Below are positions 20,088 to 29,758 of a stretch of DNA of 64,000 bases, piece after piece. Origin of the DNA: Thiothrix eikelboomii. GTDB taxonomy: Bacteria > Pseudomonadota > Gammaproteobacteria > Thiotrichales > Thiotrichaceae. The notes under the pieces were generated by a model. It ran no database searches. It was not told where the DNA came from and worked only from the letters and a program-made list of their open reading frames with translations. Numbering within the stretch: the first letter of the stretch is position 1; the number at the start of each line of letters is the position of its first letter. A program made the position numbers and the translations under genes. The stretch covers positions 54,720-118,719 of the forward strand of contig NZ_FUYB01000009.1 in NCBI RefSeq assembly GCF_900167255.1. Reading direction: 5' to 3'.

Positions 20088-20609
20088 ATCGCTCTGGAAA
20101 AAGAACATCGCATTAATGAAGACATCCGAATCCCAAAAATTCGGCTGATTGATGCAGATGGTGAAAATAAAGGTGTCGTTTCTACCTTTGAAGCTCAAGC
20201 TATGGCTCAAGAAGCCGGTTTAGACTTAGTAGAGATCGTTCCGAATGGCAAACCGCCTGTTTGTCGCATCATGGATTACGGTAAATTCCGTTTCGATGAA
20301 AGTAAAAAGGCGGCGGTGGCACGTAAAAAACAAAAGCAGGTTCAAGTCAAAGAGATTAAATTTCGCCCTGGTACCGACGAAGGCGATTACAAAATCAAAC
20401 TGAAGAAACTGACTGAGTTTTTAGAGGAAGGTGATAAAGCTAAAGTCACTGTTCGCTTCCGTGGACGGGAGATGGCTCACCGTGAATTGGGTATGGAAGT
20501 GCTCAAGCGTGTCGAAACGGACTTGACTGAGTTAGGTGTCGTCGAGCAGTTTCCTAAGCTCGAAGGCCGCCAAATGGTCATGGTCATGGCACCGAAGAAA
20601 AAAGTTTAA
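20088..20609 (+). CDS. infC: Translation initiation factor IF-3, first copy, AUC start codon
   Basis: A 173-residue IF-3. The N-terminal domain ([19 protein letters not shown]) is joined through [19 protein letters not shown] to the C-terminal 30S-binding domain, ending [15 protein letters not shown]. No ATG, GTG or suitably placed TTG exists. The strong site GGAGG (20074-20078) is followed 9 nt later by ATC in frame. IF-3 genes in gammaproteobacteria typically start at AUU, which IF-3 itself discriminates against to control its own level; AUC fits this rule. An in-frame CTG at 20094 is the alternative. It runs directly after thrS and overlaps the second infC copy as TAATG. Confidence 0.9.
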   Translation: MALEKEHRINEDIRIPKIRLIDADGENKGVVSTFEAQAMAQEAGLDLVEIVPNGKPPVCRIMDYGKFRFDESKKAAVARKKQKQVQVKEIKFRPGTDEGDYKIKLKKLTEFLEEGDKAKVTVRFRGREMAHRELGMEVLKRVETDLTELGVVEQFPKLEGRQMVMVMAPKKKV

Positions 20610-21100
20610 TGTCTAAATCAGAAGTGTTAGTGCGCGTTATCGGTGCAGATGGCGTAAATAAAGGTGTTATGTCTAAATCAGCAGCACAAGCGTTAGCGGA
20701 TGAAGCTGATTTAGATTTAGTAGAAATCGACCCTCACGGCAAACCGCCTGTTTGTCGCATCATGGATTACGGAAAGTTCCGTTTCGATGAAAGCAAAAAA
20801 GCGGCTGATACACGTAAAAAACAAAAGCAGGTTCAAGTCAAAGAGATTAAGTTTCGCCCCGGTACCGACGAAGGCGATTACAAAATCAAATTGAAGAAAC
20901 TGACTGAGTTTTTAGAGGCAGGTGATAAAGCTAAAGTCACTGTTCGCTTCCGTGGACGGGAGATGGCTCACCGTGAATTGGGTATGGAAGTGCTCAAGCG
21001 TGTCGAAACGGACTTGACTGAGTTAGGTGTCGTCGAGCAGTTTCCTAAGCTCGAAGGCCGTCAAATGGTCATGGTCATGGCAGCGAAGAAAAAAGTATAG
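20609..21100 (+). CDS. Second, tandem IF-3 paralogue
   Basis: A 163-residue IF-3 with its own ATG overlapping the stop of the first infC. From [14 protein letters not shown] to the end it is almost the same protein as copy one, with five substitutions that I can see (V-A to D-T in the linker, E to A, and P to A near the end). At the DNA level 20738-21098 matches 20247-20607 with about 15 mismatches by eye. The first 45 residues differ far more ([17 protein letters not shown] against [17 protein letters not shown]), so the N-terminal ribosome domain has diverged while the linker and C-terminal domain were kept alike, perhaps by gene conversion. Unlike copy one it has a normal ATG and would escape start-codon autocontrol. 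Confidence 0.92.
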   Translation: MSKSEVLVRVIGADGVNKGVMSKSAAQALADEADLDLVEIDPHGKPPVCRIMDYGKFRFDESKKAADTRKKQKQVQVKEIKFRPGTDEGDYKIKLKKLTEFLEAGDKAKVTVRFRGREMAHRELGMEVLKRVETDLTELGVVEQFPKLEGRQMVMVMAAKKKV

Positions 21101-21147
21101 AAGCTTAAGGTTATACTTTAAGTTTTTCCTCATCCAAGCAAGGTTAG

Positions 21148-21170
21148 GCACTCTTGCTGGGTGTTTTTTT
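21148..21170 (+). terminator. Attenuator-like terminator before rpmI
   Basis: GCACTC (21148) pairs with GGGTGT (21159) using wobble pairs and is followed by six more T residues. An overlapping alternative stem, AGCAAG (21137) with CTTGCT (21153), cannot form at the same time. Mutually exclusive stems ahead of rpmI-rplT fit an attenuator; L20 is known to control this operon in other bacteria through leader RNA structure. Confidence 0.45.
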
Positions 21171-21194
21171 AATCCTCTGTTAAAGGAGACTAAG

Positions 21195-21395
21195 ATGCCT
21201 AAGATGAAAAGCAGCAGTGGAGCTGCTAAGCGCTTCAAGAAGGCTGCTAATGGTACGTTTAAACGTAAACAATCCCATTTACGCCATATCCTCACTAAGA
21301 AAACAACTAAGCGTAAACGTCAATTACGTGTGGGTGAAAATCGTGTTGCAGCGGTGGATACCCCAATGATTAATCGTTTGCTGCCGTATGCTTAA
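21195..21395 (+). CDS. rpmI: 50S ribosomal protein L35
   Basis: A 66-residue, very basic protein beginning [16 protein letters not shown] and ending near [10 protein letters not shown], the L35 pattern. The ATG at 21195 has AAAGGAG about 9 nt upstream, and this start gives the normal L35 length; a longer in-frame extension from 21027 would overlap the second infC and is not expected. rplT follows 14 nt downstream, with the usual rpmI-rplT order. Confidence 0.97.
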   Translation: MPKMKSSSGAAKRFKKAANGTFKRKQSHLRHILTKKTTKRKRQLRVGENRVAAVDTPMINRLLPYA

Positions 21396-21409
21396 GGAGG
21401 ATCGGATAG

Positions 21410-21769
21410 ATGGCAAGAGTTAAACGTGGTGTACAGGCGAGTGCCCGTCACAAAAAGATCATGAAGTTGGCAAAAGGTTACTATGGTGCCCGTAGCCGTA
21501 CTTATCGTGTCGCCCATCAAGCAGTCATCAAAGCGGGTCAATACGCTTACCGTGACCGCCGTCAGAAAAAACGTCAATTCCGCGCTCTGTGGATAGTACG
21601 GATTAATGCGGCTGCACGGATTTCTGGTTTGTCTTACAGCCGTTTCATGAATGGCTTAAAGAAGGCCAATATTACGGTTGACCGTAAAGTGCTGGCTGAT
21701 CTTGCAGTCCATGATATTGCGGCCTTTGGCCAGCTTGCCGAAAAAGCAAAAGCTGCCCTAGCTGCCTAA
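21410..21769 (+). CDS. rplT: 50S ribosomal protein L20
   Basis: A 119-residue L20 with the typical start [19 protein letters not shown] and the body [23 protein letters not shown] (split here as one recognisable basic block). L20 binds 23S rRNA early in 50S assembly and often controls the operon by binding the leader mRNA. The start has AGGAGG about 9 nt upstream. A strong terminator lies after the gene, before pheS. Confidence 0.97.
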   Translation: MARVKRGVQASARHKKIMKLAKGYYGARSRTYRVAHQAVIKAGQYAYRDRRQKKRQFRALWIVRINAAARISGLSYSRFMNGLKKANITVDRKVLADLAVHDIAAFGQLAEKAKAALAA

Positions 21770-21803
21770 TTATCCTGCTGTCAAGCAAGGCTGTTACTCA
21801 TAT

Positions 21804-21839
21804 AAAAAGCGGGGAAGGTTTTTGCCTCTCCCGCTTTTT
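21804..21839 (+). terminator. Terminator/attenuator between rplT and pheS
   Basis: AAAAAGCGGG pairs with CCCGCTTTTT around a 16-nt loop, followed by GTTTTT. In E. coli pheST is preceded by an attenuator with a Phe-rich leader peptide; I looked for such a peptide here and found none, so this may be a plain terminator with read-through. Confidence 0.75.
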
Positions 21840-21862
21840 GTTTTTCTGAAAATCGTAAGTAA

Positions 21863-22909
<1,047 letters not shown>

Positions 22910-22928
22910 GGGCTAACAGGATTCAAAC

Positions 22929-25313
22929 ATGAAAATCAGTGAACAATGGTTACGTGAATGGGTTAATCCTGCGCTGAGCTTGGATGAAATTAACCATAAA
23001 TTGACGATGGCAGGTTGCGAGGTTGAAGGGGTTGCTGGCGTTGCCACCGATTTTAGCCAGGTCATCGTTGGGCAAATTATCGAACTCACTAAGCACCCTG
23101 ATGCAGACAAGCTGAATGTGTGCAAAGTGGATAGTGGGCAAGGCGAAATCCTGCAAATCGTTTGTGGCGCACCGAATGCACGCGCAGGCTTAAAAGCGCC
23201 CCTTGCTTTGATCGGTGCTGAGTTGCCGATGCCGGATGGTAAGCCTTTGAAAATTAAAAAAGGCAAACTACGTGGGATTGAATCTTGTGGCATGCTGTGC
23301 TCAGCCTCTGAGCTAGGTATGGCTGAGAAGTCCGAAGGTTTATTGGAGTTGCCAGAAGATGCACCTTTAGGTGCTTCCGTGCAGGCTTATCTGAAGTTAG
23401 CGGATAAAGTGGTTGAGCTGAATGTGACAGCCAATCGTGGGGATTGGTTGAGCATCGCTGGGGTTGCTCGCGAGGTCGGTGTGTTGACTCGTACTCACCT
23501 GACTCCACCGACGACACCGGAGCAAGCTAATCATCATACGGATACCTTAAAAGTTAGTTTACCGGCTGCGGATAGCTGCCCACGTTATGCGGGGCGCATT
23601 ATTCGCAATATTAATCCGAATGCAAAAACCCCACTGTGGATGAAGGAAAAATTGCGCCGTTTAGGTTCGCGGAGTTTGTCGCCTGTGGTGGATGTGACCA
23701 ATTATGTCTTGCTCGAGCTAGGTCAGCCGATGCATGCCTTTGATTTGGACAAGCTACACGGCGGCATCCAAGCGCGCTACGCCACCGAAGGCGAGCAGCT
23801 GGTGTTATTAGATGACCAAACAGTGACCCTAACGAGTGATACCTTAGTCATCGCTGATGATGAACAAGCGGTTGCGCTTGCAGGGATTAAAGGCGGGATG
23901 GCGACAGCGGTCGGTCAGACGACTCAGCATATTTTTTTAGAAAGTGCACATTTCCGTGCTGAAAAGCTGCGCGGGCAAGCTCGTCGTTATGGTTTGCAGA
24001 CCGATGCTTCTTATCGGTTTGAGCGTGGTGTCGCGGCGGATTTACCCGTGCAAGCTTTAGAGCGCGCAACCCAGTTAATCGTGGAAATCTGTGGCGGTTC
24101 AGTCGGGCCAGTCGTTGATGTGTGTGCTGATGAGCATTTATTAGCTCGCCCTGTAGTCATTTTACGTCGAGAACGGATTGCGCGCGTGCTGGGGGTGACG
24201 ATTGAGGATGCCACGGTTGAGGATATTCTAGAGCGCTTAGGTTGTGAACTCGTTGCTCAAGCAACGGGCTGGAGCGTGAAGCCACCGCATAGCCGTTTTG
24301 ATATTACGATTGAAGAGGATTTGATCGAAGAGCTAGCCCGAGTGTATGGCTATGACAATATTCCTGCGGCACTCAAAGCTCGAGCACCTAAACTCACCCT
24401 AGGGTTGGAAACAGAAACTCAACTCAGTGATTTGCGAGCCCCCTTACTTGCCAATGGTTATCAAGAAGCGGTTACTTATAGTTTTGTTGATCCAACCATA
24501 GAGGGGCTGCTATCACCGGGCCATGAGTCGATTGTCTTGGCGAATCCGATTTCAGCAGAGTTAAGCCACCTGCGTAGCACGGTCTGGTCTGGTTTATTAC
24601 GTGCAGTCGAATACAACTTAAATCGTCAGCAAACGCGAGTACGCTTATTTGAGGTCGGCCCGGTGTTTAGCAAAACGGAAACTGGCCTTCAACAGCAAGA
24701 TAAAATTGCGGGTATTATGACCGGGGCGGCTTTTCCTGAGCAATGGGGGCAAGCAAATCGTGCGGTAGACTTCTATGATATGAAGGGTGATGTCGAAGCT
24801 ATCTTAGCTCAAGCAAGTGCAGAGACCTTTTATTTTGTACCAGTAGCTCATCCGGCTTTACATCCGGGGCAATCCGCCCAGATTGCAACTGATCAAGCAG
24901 TGGTGGGTTGGGTGGGGGCTTTGCATCCTGCTTTAGAGGCGAAATTAGGTTTTGGGCAAGATATCTTCTTATTTGAGCTTGATTTAAAGGCCTTACAAGG
25001 CCGCCGGTTGCCGGTTTATCAAGCAATTAGTAAGTTCCCGATGATTCGCCGTGATCTTGCTTTGGTAATGGATCGCTCAGTGTTAGCCATTGCTTTGGAT
25101 CAGGCGATTGCCAAGGTAGCCCCTCCGAGCTTAATCAGTTGGGAGATTTTTGATGTGTATCGGGGCAAAGGTATTGCAGAGCATCAAAAAAGTGTGGCCT
25201 TGAGCTTGATTTTACAAGAACCTTCACGCACCCTTGAAGATAGTGAGGTTACGAAGATCATAGGGGAGATTATGGCGTCATTACAGGAAAATACGGGTGC
25301 AAGCCTCAGGTAA
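22929..25313 (+). CDS. pheT: Phenylalanyl-tRNA synthetase beta subunit
   Basis: A 794-residue PheRS beta chain. It begins MKISEQWLREWVNP, carries the EMAP-like tRNA-binding domain near residues 40-150 (HPDADKLNVCKVDSG, VCGAPNAR), the B3/B4 editing domain (PRYAGRIIRNINP, DVTNYVLLELGQPMHAFD), the B5 domain and an inactive class II-like core (YGYDNIP), and ends in the FDX-ACB anticodon-binding domain (SKFPMIRRDLALVMD). Lies between pheS and ihfA in the usual order. Confidence 0.96.
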   Translation: MKISEQWLREWVNPALSLDEINHKLTMAGCEVEGVAGVATDFSQVIVGQIIELTKHPDADKLNVCKVDSGQGEILQIVCGAPNARAGLKAPLALIGAELPMPDGKPLKIKKGKLRGIESCGMLCSASELGMAEKSEGLLELPEDAPLGASVQAYLKLADKVVELNVTANRGDWLSIAGVAREVGVLTRTHLTPPTTPEQANHHTDTLKVSLPAADSCPRYAGRIIRNINPNAKTPLWMKEKLRRLGSRSLSPVVDVTNYVLLELGQPMHAFDLDKLHGGIQARYATEGEQLVLLDDQTVTLTSDTLVIADDEQAVALAGIKGGMATAVGQTTQHIFLESAHFRAEKLRGQARRYGLQTDASYRFERGVAADLPVQALERATQLIVEICGGSVGPVVDVCADEHLLARPVVILRRERIARVLGVTIEDATVEDILERLGCELVAQATGWSVKPPHSRFDITIEEDLIEELARVYGYDNIPAALKARAPKLTLGLETETQLSDLRAPLLANGYQEAVTYSFVDPTIEGLLSPGHESIVLANPISAELSHLRSTVWSGLLRAVEYNLNRQQTRVRLFEVGPVFSKTETGLQQQDKIAGIMTGAAFPEQWGQANRAVDFYDMKGDVEAILAQASAETFYFVPVAHPALHPGQSAQIATDQAVVGWVGALHPALEAKLGFGQDIFLFELDLKALQGRRLPVYQAISKFPMIRRDLALVMDRSVLAIALDQAIAKVAPPSLISWEIFDVYRGKGIAEHQKSVALSLILQEPSRTLEDSEVTKIIGEIMASLQENTGASLR

Positions 25314-25328
25314 TCAGGAGAAATAACA

Positions 25329-25643
25329 ATGGTGACGACGTTAACCAAAGCAGACATGGTTGAGCATTTATATGAAAAACTTGGACTAAATAAACGTGAG
25401 GCCAAGGACTTGGTGGAAATGTTTTTTGAGGAAGTCCGTTTAGCTTTAGGACAAGGACAGAACGTAAAATTATCCGGTTTTGGTAATTTTATGTTGCGTG
25501 ATAAAACTCAGCGCCCAGGGCGTAACCCCAAAACAGGTGAAGATATTCCAGTGGATGCGCGTCGTGTAGTGACTTTCAGACCCGGCCAAAAACTAAAACA
25601 ACGAGTCGAAGTGTATGCAGGAAACGCAGATACCGAACAGTGA
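25329..25643 (+). CDS. ihfA: Integration host factor alpha subunit
   Basis: A 104-residue HU/IHF protein that bends DNA at specific sites together with IHF-beta. It shows [17 protein letters not shown], the family stretch [14 protein letters not shown] and the DNA-intercalating beta arm with [12 protein letters not shown], where Pro enters the minor groove. It follows pheT by 15 bp and overlaps the MerR-like gene by 29 bp. IHF is also a helper of phage integration, relevant to the prophage next door. Confidence 0.96.
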   Translation: MVTTLTKADMVEHLYEKLGLNKREAKDLVEMFFEEVRLALGQGQNVKLSGFGNFMLRDKTQRPGRNPKTGEDIPVDARRVVTFRPGQKLKQRVEVYAGNADTEQ

Positions 25644-25983
25644 GTTGCCTGTTATTCCTTCTAAACGCTACTTCACCATTGGTGAAGTTAGCGATTTATG
25701 CTGTGTAAAAGCATATATTTTACGTTATTGGGAACAAGAGTTTCCTTCGCTTAAGCCCATGAAGCGTCGGGGTAACCGCCGTTATTATCAGCGTGAAGAT
25801 GTCTTAATGATTCGGCAGATTCGAGGTCTGCTGTATGAAGAAGGGTATACGATCAGTGGCGCTCGCCAGAAATTATTGGGTAACAACGATGAGCCAGCTG
25901 TGGTTGTTGATAAGCCAGCAGAGGATGTGCTCGCTCAGGTGATTGAAGGCTTAGAGAAGGTGCTAGCTACCCTTAAATCTTAA
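25615..25983 (+). CDS. MerR-family transcriptional regulator
   Basis: A 122-residue regulator with the MerR winged-helix motif near its N-terminus: [27 protein letters not shown], then [15 protein letters not shown] for the wing. A short C-terminal helix follows instead of a metal-binding domain. A gene of this type directly after ihfA is common in gammaproteobacteria, but its targets are unknown. Its ATG lies inside the last codons of ihfA. An in-frame TTG further down is a less likely start. Confidence 0.9.
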   Translation: MQETQIPNSELPVIPSKRYFTIGEVSDLCCVKAYILRYWEQEFPSLKPMKRRGNRRYYQREDVLMIRQIRGLLYEEGYTISGARQKLLGNNDEPAVVVDKPAEDVLAQVIEGLEKVLATLKS

Positions 25984-26036
25984 ACTTCTAGTTGAGATCA
26001 AGCCCAGTATAGGGTATCTTTGCATTCCTTTCCGGT

Positions 26037-26113
26037 CGGAGTGTGGCGCAGCTTGGTAGCGCACCACAATGGGGTTGTGGGGGTCGGAGGTTCAAATCCT
26101 CTCACTCCGACCA
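26037..26113 (+). tRNA. tRNA-Pro (anticodon GGG)
   Basis: A 77-nt tRNA with encoded CCA. The acceptor CGGAGTG pairs with CACTCCG. The anticodon stem CCACA/TGTGG closes the loop ATGGGGT, giving GGG. The T arm is TCGGAGGTTCAAATCCTC. Phage DNA begins directly after it, so its 3' end is the likely attachment site of the prophage. Confidence 0.95.
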
Positions 26114-26149
26114 ATTAAGTATATGATTTTAAACAATTTTCAAAAACTA

Positions 26150-26560
26150 TCTTTCTAAAAGTGGCGGTAAATTGGCGGTTCACTCCCCTCTTCCGCTGCC
26201 CATCCAAACGACAAGCAAGGGTCGCTGATAACCGGCAAAGTAAGGGATTAGTTAGTTTTGAGGGTTCGGGTTTGCAAAACTAGTAATTTTAGTAATAGAC
26301 CCTAAAAAGCATATCTAAGTGCATGTTTTAATTAGCTAATTTCGATTACTAAAAAAGGTAATTAGTTAGTAATTAAATTACTACCATTCCAAAAATTCCA
26401 TATTTATCAGCTAGTTATCAGGCAGGGAAATTACATCTATAAAAAGGTAATTTATTACTACTTTATTACTATATAAGGTAATTAATATGTTATTGATTTT
26501 TAAAGATAAAAATAGGCTTATTACTTAAATTACTAAAATTACTAGTTTTGCACGGTATAC
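26150..26560. repeat. AT-rich repeat region, candidate prophage replication origin
   Basis: The 520 bp between tRNA-Pro and the first phage gene hold no gene. Two perfect 24-bp inverted arms, 26273-26296 and 26529-26552 (first arm begins TGCAAAACTAGTAATTTT), enclose a stretch full of short TTACTA/TAGTAA and GGTAATT repeats. The replication primase/helicase gene lies close by. In phage P4 the alpha primase-helicase binds short repeats in ori and crr, so an origin is a reasonable guess. TGGCGGTAAA and TTGGCGGTT near 26162 could be integrase arm sites. Confidence 0.5.
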
Positions 26561-26593
26561 CCTAACTTTTCATAGTTTGGTGTTTAGTAGGCA

Positions 26594-26617
26594 TAAAAAA
26601 GCCCACAGTAGTGGGCT
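26594..26617 (-). terminator. Terminator of the leftward early operon
   Basis: On the minus strand AGCCCAC pairs with GTGGGCT around a 4-nt loop and is followed by TTTTTT. It lies just beyond the last gene of the early operon. Confidence 0.8.
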
Positions 26618-26633
26618 GATAGTGGCTAAGTAA

Positions 26634-26720
26634 TTAGGGTCGGGCGTAAGCTAGCAAGTGCATAGGCACTGTCATGCGTGCTGCGATCCACGGGTCATAC
26701 TCCCCTTTACTCCAGTCCAT
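26634..26720 (-). CDS. Small phage ORF (28 residues)
   Basis: A 28-residue frame starting MDWSKGEYDPWIAARM and ending AYARP. Its ATG lies 1 nt after the stop of the previous gene, and GGAGAC is placed about 4 nt before the ATG. No family is recognised. The tight coupling and good ribosome site argue that it is translated; it is the last frame before the operon terminator. Confidence 0.45.
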   Translation of the reverse strand: MDWSKGEYDPWIAARMTVPMHLLAYARP

Positions 26721-26721
26721 A

Positions 26722-26919
26722 TCAGTCTCCGATCTTTTGTATTGGTGCGAATTGTAGGTGAGGATTGTCTTGCATTTGAACCGCAATCTCTCGGATTTTT
26801 TCTACTTGGGCAGTGGGTACGAACACTTGTACTTGCACTAGCCCATCTTTGGCCTGCCGGTCTCGGTAGCGCTGCTGGCGAACTCGTACCGCAGCGGGGG
26901 TATCTTTGGGGTGGTTCAT
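26722..26919 (-). CDS. Small charged phage protein, possibly DNA-binding
   Basis: A 65-residue protein: MNHPKDTPAAVRVRQQRYRDRQAK at the start, then VQVQVFVPTAQVEKIREIAVQM. A basic N-terminus followed by a beta strand and a helix resembles ribbon-helix-helix proteins of phages. The ATG at 26919 starts the conserved-looking part; an ATG at 27009 would overlap the primase gene. It follows that gene by 37 bp in the early operon. Role unknown; a regulator of replication is possible. Confidence 0.6.
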   Translation of the reverse strand: MNHPKDTPAAVRVRQQRYRDRQAKDGLVQVQVFVPTAQVEKIREIAVQMQDNPHLQFAPIQKIGD

Positions 26920-26956
26920 CGCTATTCCTTCACCGTTATTAGTAACGGGTAGCCGC

Positions 26957-29653
26957 TTACAGGCTTTCGTGTAAATACCAGCAGCGCACCGATTTCCCGC
27001 TAATGGCACTGCATGTCATATAGTTGTGCTTAATGTAGCGGCGGCTGGCTTTGAGTATTTTGACTAGCTCAATCTCAGGCGCTAGCTCTTGTCCGTGTTT
27101 GCGGGCTAGTTCGTAGATGTCTCCCAGTCGAATGGCTATTACATGGCTGTCTGCCCTATTTTTGTAGTGATTGATCGGGTCCCCATTGTCTTCAAGATAA
27201 TTGAGGACGCGCAATAGTTGCTCAACATACGGATGGTCGCGTTTGATGGCTTGCTCACGTTCAGGGACTAGCTGATTGATGATATGTTGTTGCGCACTGT
27301 CCACCGATTCGGATTCTATCGGTGTCGTGAACTTTAGCAGTTCAATGGCGGCGCAGAGCTGGGCGTGGTTGAAACTTATTCGGGTGGTACGGGCATAGGG
27401 TCGAGATCTAATCAAACGCTCAAATTCGCCCGTTTTTTCTAGGAAAACTGCCAAAAGCTGCTCGGCTTGGGTCAAGCATTTGAGGATATAGCCCGATACC
27501 GCGTCAAAAGGTAGCGATTCAATGCGGCGGGCGGCTTCGTAGGTTTGTTGGTTGGTTTGGTCGCGGCGGGTGTAAATGCTAATGAGTCGGGTCAAGACGG
27601 CCTCGCTACCATCCACCGGCGCGTTTTGTGCTACCACTAGGCTGCCTAGGTATGGTGGCGCATAGGTTTCATTGCCGCTGGTGGCTACCCCTCGGTTGTA
27701 GGGCGATTTGCCCCCGTAGAGTTTTTTGAGTTCTTCCCAATCAAAGGCTTTAAATCGACCTCTCTTCCCTTCGTCTCTATCTGCCTCAATAAACACGGTG
27801 GGCAAGTTGGATACCGATCCCATTGAGCGACCAATAAACGAGGCGCTAGAAGCAGACGGATCAAAGCCTTCATAGTTGGAGCTGCCATCTCGCCTCCCCA
27901 TTAATTTCCACATGAATTCGAGTAAGGTGGATTTGCCTGTGCCGGGTTCGCCGACCAATTCCAAAAACATGAAATCCTTTTGTTTCTGACGTATCTGGGC
28001 GGTTAATAAGCTGGCGGTGAAATAGGCTAGCAATATGATGCCGTTGTGCCCCCATGCGGTTTCTAGGTCGGTTATCCAGTCGTCTCGGTAGGCCGAGGGG
28101 TCAAAGTTTGGGGTGATTTGTAGGTCGTGGTAAGCGGATTTGATCGACTCGTCGCCCAGTTGCACATAGTTTTCGGTGTTGACGCGCTCAATATGTGAAC
28201 CACGCACGCCAAAGCCGGGGTAAATATACACGCCCTTCTCTGGACACCAGCCGCCATAGGCGACGGTGTGAATATGGCGGACTTGGCTGGCCCATTTCTC
28301 AGTGAGCCATTCAAATGCGTCCGCGTCGGCTTTGAATTTGGCCCAGCTAGCCACGTCTAGGAGTTTTTTGCGGAAGTCGCCGACCGCTGCGACTTGGGTG
28401 CCGGTGATGGTGTCTACGTTGGTGCGCCCATCGGCGAAGCGGATGCAGAAGGTGTAAAAGCGTTGGTTGTCGATGGGGTTGTTTTCGGTGTAGACGAAGT
28501 CGACGAGGCAATTAGCTAGTTTTTCGAGCGCTTTGCTGTCGAGCATGGCTTGATCGCGTAGTTCTTCCGGTGTGGTTTCATCGTCGGCTAGCCCTGCTTT
28601 TCTGCGCAACTCATCGAGCGTTTTTTGGTATTTGTTAATGTCTAGGCGGAATATGTACATTTGGCTTTCAAAGTCGAGCACAAAGAAGGATTTGTTGTTA
28701 TAGCGCCACATGGCTAGGGCTTTGTTTTCTGCGGTATCAGCTACTAAGAGTTGGCCGTAGTAAGCATAACGCTTCATATCCTCACGACTGAGCTTGCCTT
28801 TGATGTGCAGGTCGTTCCAGTCGGTTTTAGATGTGAATTCTGAGGGTTGAATGCAATCCCATTTTAAGCCCATCGCTGTGCAGCGTTTGATGTGCTTTAA
28901 GGTGCTTTTCCGTCCAGCATCATCGTTGTCGAGTGCTAGCGTCCAGATTGCCCCTGATTGCTGGTAGGCTTTGACGATGTGCTCGGGGAAGTTTCCGCAG
29001 GTCATGAGGGCGACAACATTGTGATAGCCGTTGAGGTATAGGGCGATGGCATCGAAAATGCCTTCGACTAAGTAAATCGGCTTGTCGGCCTCAATCTGCA
29101 TGTGCGGTGGTGTCCAGCACCAACCTTTAAAATCACCAATAAACCGGCTGTCACGTGCTTCAATAGTGCCGTCTTCATCACGCACATTCACTTTGTCGAT
29201 GAACTTTTCCCAGCCAATCGTTTTTTCGGGATTCATCCAAAAACGCACCGTGGCCGTGCCACGATCCCCATTAGGGTTCCAGTAGTTCGCTTGTTCGTAC
29301 CAAGTGCGCAGGCTGAGCAAATCAAAGCCACGCATGATTCGTAGGTAAGCGTCGGCGGTGGCTTGTGGATTTTCGGGGGTTGGTTGGTAGCGCTCAGAAA
29401 TGTTGACGAATAAATCAGCGTAACGGTCTCGGGTTTTGAATTCGTAGCTGCACTTGGCTTGGTGGTTGCAGGCTGGTAGGAGTGGCTTTTCAACCAAGGT
29501 CCACAATGATTTTTTGTTGCAGGCTGGGCAGCGTCCCCCCTGCCAATATTTGCCGCCTGCTTCTATCTTCCCGCCAAAATCGGCAATCAAACGCTGGATG
29601 ATTTCCGGCGCGATTTCTTCGATTGGCATACTTCCCCTGTTTGTAGATTCCAT
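26957..29653 (-). CDS. Phage replication protein: zinc ribbon, Toprim primase and helicase (P4 alpha-like)
   Basis: An 898-residue multi-domain enzyme. Near the N-terminus RCPACNKKSLW with LPACNHQAKC forms a zinc ribbon. The Toprim domain shows IYLVEGIFDAIALY, LALDNDDAGRKS and KTDWNDLH, as in DnaG-type primases. After a linker domain comes a P-loop ATPase with GEPGTGKSTLLEF (Walker A) and PTVFIEADRDEGK (Walker B). This matches phage primase-helicases that both open and prime the origin. GTG/ATG choices: ATG at 29653 has GGTGG 7 nt upstream, ATG at 29629 has AGGGGA only 3 nt upstream. It is the largest gene of the early operon and lies next to the candidate origin. Confidence 0.85.
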   Translation of the reverse strand: MESTNRGSMPIEEIAPEIIQRLIADFGGKIEAGGKYWQGGRCPACNKKSLWTLVEKPLLPACNHQAKCSYEFKTRDRYADLFVNISERYQPTPENPQATADAYLRIMRGFDLLSLRTWYEQANYWNPNGDRGTATVRFWMNPEKTIGWEKFIDKVNVRDEDGTIEARDSRFIGDFKGWCWTPPHMQIEADKPIYLVEGIFDAIALYLNGYHNVVALMTCGNFPEHIVKAYQQSGAIWTLALDNDDAGRKSTLKHIKRCTAMGLKWDCIQPSEFTSKTDWNDLHIKGKLSREDMKRYAYYGQLLVADTAENKALAMWRYNNKSFFVLDFESQMYIFRLDINKYQKTLDELRRKAGLADDETTPEELRDQAMLDSKALEKLANCLVDFVYTENNPIDNQRFYTFCIRFADGRTNVDTITGTQVAAVGDFRKKLLDVASWAKFKADADAFEWLTEKWASQVRHIHTVAYGGWCPEKGVYIYPGFGVRGSHIERVNTENYVQLGDESIKSAYHDLQITPNFDPSAYRDDWITDLETAWGHNGIILLAYFTASLLTAQIRQKQKDFMFLELVGEPGTGKSTLLEFMWKLMGRRDGSSNYEGFDPSASSASFIGRSMGSVSNLPTVFIEADRDEGKRGRFKAFDWEELKKLYGGKSPYNRGVATSGNETYAPPYLGSLVVAQNAPVDGSEAVLTRLISIYTRRDQTNQQTYEAARRIESLPFDAVSGYILKCLTQAEQLLAVFLEKTGEFERLIRSRPYARTTRISFNHAQLCAAIELLKFTTPIESESVDSAQQHIINQLVPEREQAIKRDHPYVEQLLRVLNYLEDNGDPINHYKNRADSHVIAIRLGDIYELARKHGQELAPEIELVKILKASRRYIKHNYMTCSAISGKSVRCWYLHESL

Positions 29654-29682
29654 CTATGAGCCACCTTCGGTATAATTTTTGT

Positions 29683-29758
29683 CACACATTAAAACTGAAA
29701 CTGCGGAGGACGGTGCACCGTCCGGCAAAGCCCACCTGATCAGTGGGCTTTGTTTTTT
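29683..29758 (+). ncRNA. Candidate small RNA antisense to the primase gene leader
   Basis: On the plus strand a perfect TATAAT (29671-29676) is followed by a short stretch with hairpin GGACGG-TGCA-CCGTCC (29708-29723) and a terminator, AAAGCCCAC with GTGGGCTTT (29727-29751), then GTTTTTT. That would make an RNA of about 75 nt. It would be complementary to the early-operon mRNA just upstream of the primase start. The -35 box is weak, so transcription is unproven. Confidence 0.45.

Noticed and set aside
26658..26942. 94-residue plus-strand frame
   Set aside because: It is the antisense shadow of two coupled minus-strand phage genes.
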